Of a DNA stretch of 64,000 nt, positions 35,997-42,860 are shown one piece after another. Source of the stretch: Ardenticatenales bacterium (GTDB lineage Bacteria > Chloroflexota > Anaerolineae > Promineifilales > Promineifilaceae). The notes beneath the pieces were generated by a model that made no database searches, was not told the DNA's origin, and was given only the letters and a program-made list of their open reading frames with translations. The translations under genes were made by a program, and so were the position numbers. The stretch is taken from contig JACKBL010000007.1 of the NCBI GenBank assembly GCA_020634515.1, positions 248,001 through 312,000 on the forward strand, read 5' to 3'. Each line of letters starts with the position of its first letter. Positions within the stretch are counted from its first letter, which is position 1.

Positions 35997-36347
35997 ATGC
36001 GCATACGTCGCCCCCAACCTGTGCCCGATGCGGATGGATTTGTCGAAGTCGCCGCCACTACGGCCGTTGTTGCCGGCAAACTCACGCCGGCAACCATCCA
36101 CGGCAGCCACTTGCTGCTCACGCGCTACCAGGGCAAACTGCTGGCCTTTGGTCGTTACTGCCCCCATGCGGCGGGCGACATGCGCCAGGGTAGTGTGGTG
36201 CGGCACAAAATCGTCTGCCCGGAGCACGACTACAGCTTCGACATGCGCACCGGTCGCATTTTGTGGCCGGAGGATGAGGTCTACCGCCTTCCTTGCTATG
36301 AAGTCAAGGAGGAAGATGGCGTGATAAAAGTGCGGCTGCCGCGTTGA
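35997..36347 (+). CDS. Rieske [2Fe-2S] ferredoxin-like protein
   Basis: 116 residues from ATG 35997 (an upstream in-frame GTG at 35973 falls in a hairpin). It carries both Rieske cluster motifs, Cys55-x-His57 ('RYCPHAAGD') and Cys74-x2-His77 ('IVCPEHDYSF'). Soluble single-domain proteins of this size (NirD/dioxygenase-ferredoxin type) pass electrons to oxygenases or reductases. No oxygenase is adjacent, so the partner is unknown. The C-terminal 'LPCYEVKEEDGVIKVRLP' is the standard family ending. The stop is 5 bp from the convergent kptA stop. Confidence 0.9.
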   Translation: MRIRRPQPVPDADGFVEVAATTAVVAGKLTPATIHGSHLLLTRYQGKLLAFGRYCPHAAGDMRQGSVVRHKIVCPEHDYSFDMRTGRILWPEDEVYRLPCYEVKEEDGVIKVRLPR

Positions 36348-36351
36348 CAAT

Positions 36352-36903
36352 TCAGGGCGAAGAAAGGAGGTGGATGAAATCGGGGGGGACAAAGTCCGCC
36401 AGCCAGATGCCGTTGTTCTCCCGGTAAAATAACACCCCGCCCGCCGCCGCCGCGGCCGCGTCCAGGGTCAGAATCACGGGATGAGCCGCCTTCCGCCGAC
36501 CCACAATGCGGGCCGTTTCCACATCTTGCGACAGATGCACATATTGGCGGCGCATGGGCTTCAACCCCTCCCGCAGAATGATCACCGCCGTTTCCGGAGC
36601 CGTGCCGTGGTAGAGCAGCGCGGGCGGCGGCGTGGGTTCCTTTTGGATTCTTTGGGAGATACTATGCCCATACAGCGCCCGAATCCGCCCATCTCGCAGC
36701 TCATACCGCTGTTTAGCCGCCTGTGCCATCATTGCCCGCAGGTCCGCTTCCGTCAGATGCTGCCACTGGTGGCGCATCCGTGCCAACGCCGTCAGCAGAT
36801 CGGCAACCGGCGTCCAGCCTTCCTCGTCCAATGCCAGGCCAAAATCTGCCGGCGCATGGCGCAGCGCCCGCGAAATCGTCTTGCTCAACTTTCGATAATC
36901 CAT
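36352..36903 (-). CDS. kptA: RNA 2'-phosphotransferase (Tpt1/KptA family)
   Basis: 183 residues, the normal length. It removes a 2'-phosphate from RNA using NAD+, releasing ADP-ribose 1'',2''-cyclic phosphate in the yeast enzyme. N-terminal winged-helix part: 'LSKTISRALRHAPADFGLAL' (the conserved S-x3-L-R-H), 'LRDGRIRALYGHS'. C-terminal ADP-ribosyltransferase-like part: 'LLYHGTAPETAVIILREGL', 'RQYVHLSQDVETARIVG' and 'VLFYRENNGIWLADFVPPDF'. The core Arg-His-Arg-Arg residues appear present. Bacteria lack the tRNA splicing pathway that generates the yeast substrate, so the physiological role is unknown. The gene is convergent with the Rieske gene. Confidence 0.93.
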   Translation of the reverse strand: MDYRKLSKTISRALRHAPADFGLALDEEGWTPVADLLTALARMRHQWQHLTEADLRAMMAQAAKQRYELRDGRIRALYGHSISQRIQKEPTPPPALLYHGTAPETAVIILREGLKPMRRQYVHLSQDVETARIVGRRKAAHPVILTLDAAAAAAGGVLFYRENNGIWLADFVPPDFIHLLSSP

Positions 36904-36927
36904 TTTCGATCATGTCCACTTGTTGAA

Positions 36928-37003
36928 GATTCGCGCTGAAATAAGATGCGAATTGCGCCAGTTGGAAGGAGACGTAAGGAAGCAACTCTGTGGCCCTGTT
37001 TAA
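36928..37003. repeat. Dispersed element shared with 9173-9245
   Basis: Both copies share 'gcgctgaaata', 'gcgaat', 'gcgccagtt', 'cgtaaggaa-caact' or 'ggtaaggaaacaact', and 'tttaatt' in the same order and spacing. Here the element fills the gap between kptA and aroKB and touches the aroKB stop codon. Confidence 0.6.
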
Positions 37004-38601
37004 TTACTGCGCCTGAGGATGCGGAGTGTCTCTTTGACAGCCGTGGCGGGAGCGTCGTCGGTGATGAAGGCATCCCCGATGGCGCGCAGGAGGATGAAGC
37101 GGAGCGCGTTCCCCCGTTTTTTCTTGTCGCGCCCCATGGCGGCGAACAGGTCATCCACGGGCAGCGATGGGGGAATGCGGGTGGGCAGCCCCAATCGGCG
37201 CAGCAACGATTCGATCTGCGCGGGCAAGGCCGCGTCCGCGTGCCCCAGGCGCGCAGAGAGGTCTGCGGCGGCCACCAATCCCATGGCGACGGCCTCCCCG
37301 TGGCGCACGCGGTATTGGCTCACTTGCTCAATGGCGTGCCCGAAAGTGTGGCCCAGGTTGAGGATGGCTCGCTGCCCGGACTCGAAAGGGTCGCGTTCCA
37401 CGATTTGCTGCTTGACCTGGATGGCGCGCAGGATGAGGGAGGGCAGGTCGGGGCTGTCAGGGGTGATGAGGGTGGCTTGTTGGAGGAGGGCGGGAGAGGC
37501 CAGTAGCCCGTGTTTGACGACTTCGGACATGCCGGCATTAAACTCCACCCGCGGCAATGTCTCCAACGTCTCCACATCCGCCAGCACCACATTCGGCTGC
37601 TTAAACGCCCCCACCAGATTCTTCCCCTGCGGCAAATCCACCCCCGTCTTTCCCCCCACGCTGGCATCCACCATCGCCAGCAGCGTCGTCGGGCAAGGTG
37701 CGAACCCCATGCCGCGCATGAACGTGGCCGCCGCAAACCCGGCCATATCCCCCACCACACCGCCGCCCAGGGCTACCACCGCGCCGTGCCGGTCCATGTT
37801 TGCCGCCAGCAGCGCATCGTAAATGCCCCGCACCGTCTCCAACCGCTTGTACACCTCGCCTGCCGGCAGCGCGATCACCGTTTCCAGACCACAGCGAGCG
37901 GCGTGCAGCGGTCCCACGTTGCTGTCCGTCACCAGTGCCGCCGGTCCCGTCACCCACTGCCGTAGCCGGGGCAGCAGCCCGCGCCCCACGACGACGTCGT
38001 AGCTGCCGTCGGGATAGTGGACGGTTAGTTCGTGCGTGTCGGCTATTGTGGGCGACCAGCGATTTTGCGCCAGGCCGTTCAAAATTTCCGCGGCGATGGC
38101 GGCTGCCGTTTTCCCCGCCGTATCCACTTGTGGAAACCGTCCATAAGCCGCCGCGCGTTGTTGCAGCAGCCGCTCTACTTGCGCCGCCGGGTCTGGCACG
38201 TCCAGCAGGGGCCGCCGTCCCTCCTCCAGGCTGATGCGGCGCACGATTTCCGCTGGCGGCGCAGCGAGGCAGAGGGTCAGGCCGCGCCGGCCCAGGTCGA
38301 AGGCGTTGGCCGGGTCCAACATCAAGCGCCCGCCGGTGGCGATCACTTGCCGCTCGCCCTGGCTTAACGTCAGCGCCGCCAGCGATTCCCATTGGCGAAA
38401 GCGCGCCCCGCCATCTTCAGCAAACATGTCGGCGATGGAAATGCCGGCACGTTCCACAATCCACGCATCTGTATCCACAAACACCCAGCCCAGCGCCCGC
38501 GCCAGCAGACGCCCCACCGTCGTCTTGCCTGTGCCCATGAAGCCGGTCAGAACGAGATTGGCGAAAGGATATTGCGTGGCTGCTCTCATCGTTTTGCTCA
38601 T
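37000..38601 (-). CDS. aroKB: Bifunctional shikimate kinase / 3-dehydroquinate synthase
   Basis: 533 residues from ATG 38601; the frame opens further at TTG 38667, without support. The N-terminal shikimate kinase (about 10-175) has Walker A 'GFMGTGKTTVGRLLA', the shikimate-binding 'FVDTDAWI' and 'IATGGRLML', and the lid 'EEGRRPLL'. The C-terminal dehydroquinate synthase (about 185-533) has the NAD/metal motifs 'VVALGGGVVGDMAGFAAATF', 'AMVDASVGGKTGVD', 'KHGLLASP' and 'NLGHTFGHAIE'. The two activities are steps 5 and 2 of the shikimate pathway; their fusion without the remaining AROM domains is uncommon. The gene is divergent from the SpoIIE-like phosphatase, with 134 bp between starts. No other aro genes are nearby. 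Confidence 0.94.
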   Translation of the reverse strand: MSKTMRAATQYPFANLVLTGFMGTGKTTVGRLLARALGWVFVDTDAWIVERAGISIADMFAEDGGARFRQWESLAALTLSQGERQVIATGGRLMLDPANAFDLGRRGLTLCLAAPPAEIVRRISLEEGRRPLLDVPDPAAQVERLLQQRAAAYGRFPQVDTAGKTAAAIAAEILNGLAQNRWSPTIADTHELTVHYPDGSYDVVVGRGLLPRLRQWVTGPAALVTDSNVGPLHAARCGLETVIALPAGEVYKRLETVRGIYDALLAANMDRHGAVVALGGGVVGDMAGFAAATFMRGMGFAPCPTTLLAMVDASVGGKTGVDLPQGKNLVGAFKQPNVVLADVETLETLPRVEFNAGMSEVVKHGLLASPALLQQATLITPDSPDLPSLILRAIQVKQQIVERDPFESGQRAILNLGHTFGHAIEQVSQYRVRHGEAVAMGLVAAADLSARLGHADAALPAQIESLLRRLGLPTRIPPSLPVDDLFAAMGRDKKKRGNALRFILLRAIGDAFITDDAPATAVKETLRILRRSN

Positions 38602-38735
38602 GTTGTCGTCAGGTCTGCTTGCGGAAGGTTGCTGCCGGCTTGCCGCTTTGTCCTCAGGCTCGTACAATGCGCACAGTGGGGGAATTGTACGCCAAAATGA
38701 CGATTACGGCTTGAACGACACCCGCGAAGGACGTG

Positions 38736-40883
38736 ATGGACGATTCCCAGACGACCATGCCCCACGATAGGCTTTTTCGGTTGGCGCAGCGATTGCGACC
38801 GGAGTTGGCGTCTTTGCCGGCAGAACCACGGCGGCAGGCGTATGGCGAAATGCTGCCCCTGCTCTTCACCGCGCCATTGGCGCTGGCGGCCGGCGTCTGG
38901 CTGCTGCTGACGACGGATTGGCGTTTACTCTCTGTCGAGGGCGGTATGCTGCTGTTGCTGGTTGCGGTGGGCTATCTCTTTGCCCGCTATGCGCCCGTTT
39001 TCTGGCTTGATGTAACGGGTGATTCCCGCCTGAAATTGGTCGTGACGTTGTGGCCGCTGGTGGTTTGGGCCACGACATTGGCCGTGGGCATCAATGGGCT
39101 GTGGCTGGCCGTTGTCTGGCCCTTATTCCACTTCCGCTGGTCCCATCGCTACCCGATCTACTTGCCGCGACAGCGGTTGTGGGGGCGGTTGGGGGCATTG
39201 TCACAGTCGCTGGCGGTAGTGGTGCTGCCCGGGTTGATCGCGTTGGCGGTGTACCAGGCGTTGGGGGGGGGGCTGCCGTTGCCTGGGTGGCGATTGGGGG
39301 GATGGATGCCGGCATTTGCCGCTACCGTCGTGATGGCGGTGTTGCCCATTTTCAACATGCTCCCCATTACGGCCTATTTACGTCGTTTTGCCGGCACGCC
39401 CCCGCACACCGACGTCTGGTGGCAGCTCGTCCTCGGCGCGACCGCCTTCCTGGTCGCCGCCTACACCTTCGCCCTCCCCGGCGCGGCCCTCTACGGCGCG
39501 GGCGGCGCGTCCGTTTTTCTCTTCTACGTTGCCGGCGCCTGGTTGGTGACGCTGGCCGCCTACGCCCTCGGCCAGGTAATGGAGCGGCACCGCCAGGAGT
39601 CGCGCAAACTCTCCCAGCTAGAGCAGTTGGCGCAGGCGCTCCTGAACGCACCCGTCGATTATACGGACCTGCCCGTTATTTTGAGAGCATACATACCCGC
39701 CATCTTCGGGCACAGTTGGCTGGAAGTCCGCGTTTTTCCCGACGAACGTCTCTATCGGCAGGCAGGCGGTTGGCCTCCCGTGGAGGACGACGTGTGGCAA
39801 AAACTGCGCGCCAGCCACGCCCCCTTCCTCCTTCTGCCCATGGTTGCCCGCGCCGAGGTGCAGCGCGACGCCCTCAACGCCATTGTCGTGCCCATTGTCG
39901 TCGCCGTGGAGGAACCGGAGCGCGTGGGCGGCATCTACCTGGTGATGCACCGCCACCTGGGAGACCCGGCCACCTGGCTGCCTGCACTGCAATCCGTCGC
40001 CGCCCAGATCGCCTCCGCCCGCTACCGCGTGCAGAGCCATCGCCGCGTCCTCGAATACCAGGCGCAGGTATATCAACAAGAAGTGTTTGCCCAATCCTAC
40101 AAGGCGGAGGCCTACGCGCAAAAGCTGGCTTACCAGCAGGTGCGGCACGAACTGCAACTGGCGGGCGAGATTCAGACGAGTTTTTTGCCCCGCTTCATCC
40201 CCGAAGTTGCCGGCTGGCAGATCACGGTCACCCTGGAGCCGGCCCGTGATGCGTCCGGCGATTTCTATGACTTTATCCAATTACCAGATGGTCGGATCGG
40301 GTTGTTGATGGCGGATGTTGCCGGCAAAGGCATTGGCGCGGCAATGTACATGGCCATGTGCAGCACCCTGATCCGCTGCTATGCTCTGGAATACGGCCTC
40401 AACCCCGCCCGCGTCCTGGCCGCCGCCAACACCCGCATCCTGGCCGACACGCACACCAACTGGTTTGTCACCGTCTTCTACGGTGTGCTTGATCCCTATA
40501 CCGGCATACTCACTTATTGCAATGCCGGCCACAACCCGCCCTTCCTCTGGCACGCGACCAACAACGGCCACGCCCACGCCCTCACGCGCACCGGGCTGCC
40601 CCTGGGCGTGCTGGCGGACCTGACCTGGGGGCAGCAGCAGGTGGACATGGCCTCGGGCGATGTCCTCGTCCTCTACACCGACGGCATCACCGAAGCGCAA
40701 GATGAAGACGAAGACCTGTTCGGCGAAAAACGTTTGCAGCGCGTCGTGGCCGCCAATCTAGGCCGCGCCGCCGAGGTGATCGAGTTTAAGCTAATCGCGG
40801 CCGTCGAAGATTTCGTCGGCGACGCCCCCCAATTTGACGACATCGCCTTGATGATCGTCACCCGCGAAGCAGCAGCGAGATGA
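38736..40883 (+). CDS. Membrane-bound PP2C/SpoIIE-type serine phosphatase
   Basis: 715 residues from ATG 38736 (GTG 38733 is also in frame), with GAAGGA upstream. The N-terminal half (about 40-290) holds about eight membrane helices ('LLFTAPLALAAGVWLLL', 'VVLPGLIALAVYQAL', 'WLVTLAAYALGQVM'). Residues about 305-440 look like a GAF-type sensor ('YTDLPVILRAYIPAIFGHSW', 'IYLVMHRHLGDP'). A coiled linker leads to a PPM phosphatase (about 475-712) with 'PARDASGDFYDFIQLPDGR', 'LMADVAGKGIGAAMYMAM', 'NAGHNPPFLWH', 'LVLYTDGITEAQDEDEDLFG' and 'DDIALMIV', carrying the metal-binding Asp residues. Such proteins switch partner-switching (anti-sigma/STAS) systems; no such partner is visible here. It shares a stop/start junction (TGATATG) with the next gene. 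Confidence 0.9.
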   Translation: MDDSQTTMPHDRLFRLAQRLRPELASLPAEPRRQAYGEMLPLLFTAPLALAAGVWLLLTTDWRLLSVEGGMLLLLVAVGYLFARYAPVFWLDVTGDSRLKLVVTLWPLVVWATTLAVGINGLWLAVVWPLFHFRWSHRYPIYLPRQRLWGRLGALSQSLAVVVLPGLIALAVYQALGGGLPLPGWRLGGWMPAFAATVVMAVLPIFNMLPITAYLRRFAGTPPHTDVWWQLVLGATAFLVAAYTFALPGAALYGAGGASVFLFYVAGAWLVTLAAYALGQVMERHRQESRKLSQLEQLAQALLNAPVDYTDLPVILRAYIPAIFGHSWLEVRVFPDERLYRQAGGWPPVEDDVWQKLRASHAPFLLLPMVARAEVQRDALNAIVVPIVVAVEEPERVGGIYLVMHRHLGDPATWLPALQSVAAQIASARYRVQSHRRVLEYQAQVYQQEVFAQSYKAEAYAQKLAYQQVRHELQLAGEIQTSFLPRFIPEVAGWQITVTLEPARDASGDFYDFIQLPDGRIGLLMADVAGKGIGAAMYMAMCSTLIRCYALEYGLNPARVLAAANTRILADTHTNWFVTVFYGVLDPYTGILTYCNAGHNPPFLWHATNNGHAHALTRTGLPLGVLADLTWGQQQVDMASGDVLVLYTDGITEAQDEDEDLFGEKRLQRVVAANLGRAAEVIEFKLIAAVEDFVGDAPQFDDIALMIVTREAAAR

Positions 40884-40884
40884 T

Positions 40885-41982
40885 ATGAGCTTAACGATTG
40901 ACGAACTGCGCCGCCGCGCAATCACGAATACACTTTTCCCATCGACAACGCTGCCGGCAGCTGTTTCGATGCTTGGCTTTGTGCAGGCGGACCCCATTGC
41001 CGCCCCCGCGCGGGCGCAAGACCTGGTGCTGCGCCACCGCGTCGTCGGCTACAAGGCGGGCGACCTGGAACGTCACTATCCTGGTTCGATCCTGGAGGAA
41101 GACAACCTGCACGTCTACGGTTTTCTCCCCCGGCGCACCCTGGCGTGGCTCCATCCCCGCCCACAGCACGCATGGCGGGCGGAGCGCGAGCATCCGGGAC
41201 TGGCGGACGAAGTGCTGGCGTTTGTGCGGGCCAATGCTCCCTGTCACCATCGCCACCTGGAAGCGCATTTTAAGAGCGCGCGCACGCGAGGAAGTTGGGG
41301 TACACAGGCCAGGGCCACTACCCGCTTGTTGGACATGCTTCATTATCGCGGGCGATTGCGCGTCGCTCGCCGTGAAGGCAATCTGCGTTACTACGAAGCC
41401 GCGCCGCCGCCGGATAGCGCCTACGACGCGGAAGCGCGCCTGCGCCATCTGGTGCTGGTGGTGATAAAACTGTATACGCCTATCACGGAGTACACGCTAC
41501 GCGACCTGGTGAACCGGCTACGGCACGACATCCCGGGCGTGAAGAACCACCGCAAAGTGGTGGCCCGAATGGTAGAACAAGGCGATCTGATTCGCGCGGA
41601 AGTGGACGGCATCGGCTACGTCTGGCCCGCGACCGCGACCGCGCCCGCCGCGGGTGCGGTGGACGAGCAAGTGCGCCTCCTGGCTCCCTTCGACCCCGTT
41701 GTGTATGACCGCAAGCGGTTTGAACATCTCTGGGGCTGGCCCTACCGCTTTGAGGCATACACGCCAGCGGCAAAGCGGCAGTGGGGGCATTACGCGCTGC
41801 CGCTGCTGTGGCGGGACGCCGTCATCGGCTGGGCCAATGTGTCTGTGGCGGATGGGCGCATGGCGGCGGAGGTGGGCTTTGTCGCCGGACGCCCCGCGGA
41901 AGTCGCCTTTGCGCGCGAACTGGACGCAGAACTGGCGCGCATGGCCGAATTCCTGGGCGTGGCGGAGGGGGAAGTCAAATGA
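40885..41982 (+). CDS. YcaQ/AlkX-type winged-helix DNA glycosylase
   Basis: 365 residues, start two bases after the phosphatase stop. Residues 33-50 ('VQADPIAAPARAQDLVLRHR') match the catalytic Q-x-D region of the YcaQ/AlkX/AlkZ family (Gln34, Asp36), enzymes that unhook interstrand crosslinks and excise bulky alkylated bases. 'VYGFLPRRTLAWLHPRP' and the C-terminal 'LLAPFDPVVYDRKRFEHLWG', 'FEAYTPAAKRQWGHYALPLL' are standard family blocks. Winged-helix repeats fill the middle. The context gives no cluster of repair genes, so the assignment rests on sequence. Its stop overlaps the next start by ATGA. Confidence 0.9.
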   Translation: MSLTIDELRRRAITNTLFPSTTLPAAVSMLGFVQADPIAAPARAQDLVLRHRVVGYKAGDLERHYPGSILEEDNLHVYGFLPRRTLAWLHPRPQHAWRAEREHPGLADEVLAFVRANAPCHHRHLEAHFKSARTRGSWGTQARATTRLLDMLHYRGRLRVARREGNLRYYEAAPPPDSAYDAEARLRHLVLVVIKLYTPITEYTLRDLVNRLRHDIPGVKNHRKVVARMVEQGDLIRAEVDGIGYVWPATATAPAAGAVDEQVRLLAPFDPVVYDRKRFEHLWGWPYRFEAYTPAAKRQWGHYALPLLWRDAVIGWANVSVADGRMAAEVGFVAGRPAEVAFARELDAELARMAEFLGVAEGEVK

Positions 41983-42242
41983 AGCAGCCAGGCTCACGCC
42001 TACAGCGCCCCCGGCAACCCATGCCAGATTTCGTGCGCGAGGCGCTGCTGCGCGCCGACCTGATGACGGCTTACGAAGCCCGCCCGCCCTACCAGCGGAA
42101 CGATTATCTGGGCTGGATCAACCGCGCCAGACGGGAAGAGACGCGGCAAAAACGGCTGGCGCAAATGCTGGACGAACTCGCCAGCGGGGACCGATATATG
42201 AACATGCCTTATCGTACTCAATCCGATGCCGGTGGGGGATAA
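41979..42242 (+). CDS. YdeI/OmpD-associated family protein
   Basis: 87 residues starting on the ATGA overlap with the glycosylase gene; the longer frame in this phase is a shadow of that gene. The core 'PDFVREALLRADLMTAYEAR', 'RPPYQRNDYLGWINRARREE' and 'TRQKRLAQMLDELASGDRYM' is the conserved C-terminal module of the YdeI/OmpD-associated family (PF13376). The biochemical role is unknown, although one member was linked to resistance to antimicrobial peptides. The full-length family is larger, so this is the bare module. Translational coupling with a repair glycosylase is the only context clue. Confidence 0.88.
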   Translation: MKQPGSRLQRPRQPMPDFVREALLRADLMTAYEARPPYQRNDYLGWINRARREETRQKRLAQMLDELASGDRYMNMPYRTQSDAGGG

Positions 42243-42589
42243 GCTGACGCCTGAATGTGCTTGAATGTTGGCCGCAATCAGCGATTTACAACAGGTAGGT
42301 AACTGGTTGCCAGGTGGACATGGCCGGGCAAATCGTCTGGCCGTTCTTGAGGAAGCGTCAGGTGGTGCGTTTCGTTGGCGCGCGCCAATGATTATGTGCC
42401 TGGGCGCGGCGTCCAAAGTCTCTGGTAAAGGGTGAAGAGGGCGGGCTTTGTTGGGTCTTTGGGACTTGGCGAGGTCTTGTCATTTGGCGCGAAGCGAAGG
42501 CCCCAACACCTCTGAGATGCTTCGCCTTGCCCGGCCTGACATGCGTAAAACCCTATGCGACCCGCAGGCTCCAGGCTGAAAAAGAAAAA
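42243..42589. other. Intergenic region without recognised features
   Basis: No gene, promoter or known RNA is seen. Short open frames on the minus strand are unconvincing and overlap the terminator of the tRNA-Lys gene. Confidence 0.5.
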
Positions 42590-42613
42590 GCCGGAAATTG
42601 GCAGATTTCCGGC
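42590..42613 (-). terminator. Intrinsic terminator of tRNA-Lys
   Basis: Stem gccggaaat / atttccggc. On the minus strand the hairpin is followed by 'tttttctttttc', about 55 bp past the tRNA 3' end. Confidence 0.75.
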
Positions 42614-42666
42614 TTGCTCAGGGGCTATGTGTAAACCGCTCGTTAACAACTGCATAACCCCTTTTG

Positions 42667-42738
42667 TGACCCACCTAGGATTTGAACCTAGAACCTGCTG
42701 ATTAAGAGTCAGTTGCTCTGCCGTTGAGCTAGTGGGCC
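42667..42738 (-). tRNA. tRNA-Lys (anticodon CTT)
   Basis: 72 bases. Acceptor GGCCCAC pairs with GTGGGTC, discriminator A, no encoded CCA. The anticodon loop 'CTCTTAA' lies within the stem CTGA/TCAG-type arm, and the T-arm 'CTAGGTTCAAATCCTAG' is perfect. It decodes AAG. Confidence 0.95.
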
Positions 42739-42754
42739 GTGTAAAGCGTGTTAA

Positions 42755-42782
42755 ATTATAGCGAATGCTGGCCGACTGTCAA
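42755..42782 (-). promoter_or_regulatory. Consensus sigma70 promoter of tRNA-Lys
   Basis: Minus strand TTGACA (42782-42777), a 16-bp spacer and TATAAT (42760-42755), both boxes perfect. The tRNA starts 17 bases after the -10 box. Confidence 0.88.
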
Positions 42783-42860
42783 AATGCACGTCCACGATCA
42801 ATTCCACAATCAGCCATTCTCATTTTGTGGGGTTCCATGTAGATGCGGTCATTGGGCGTG

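Noticed and set aside
42392..42655. 87-codon minus-strand open frame
   Set aside because: It covers the terminator hairpin of tRNA-Lys and has no ribosome site or coding character.
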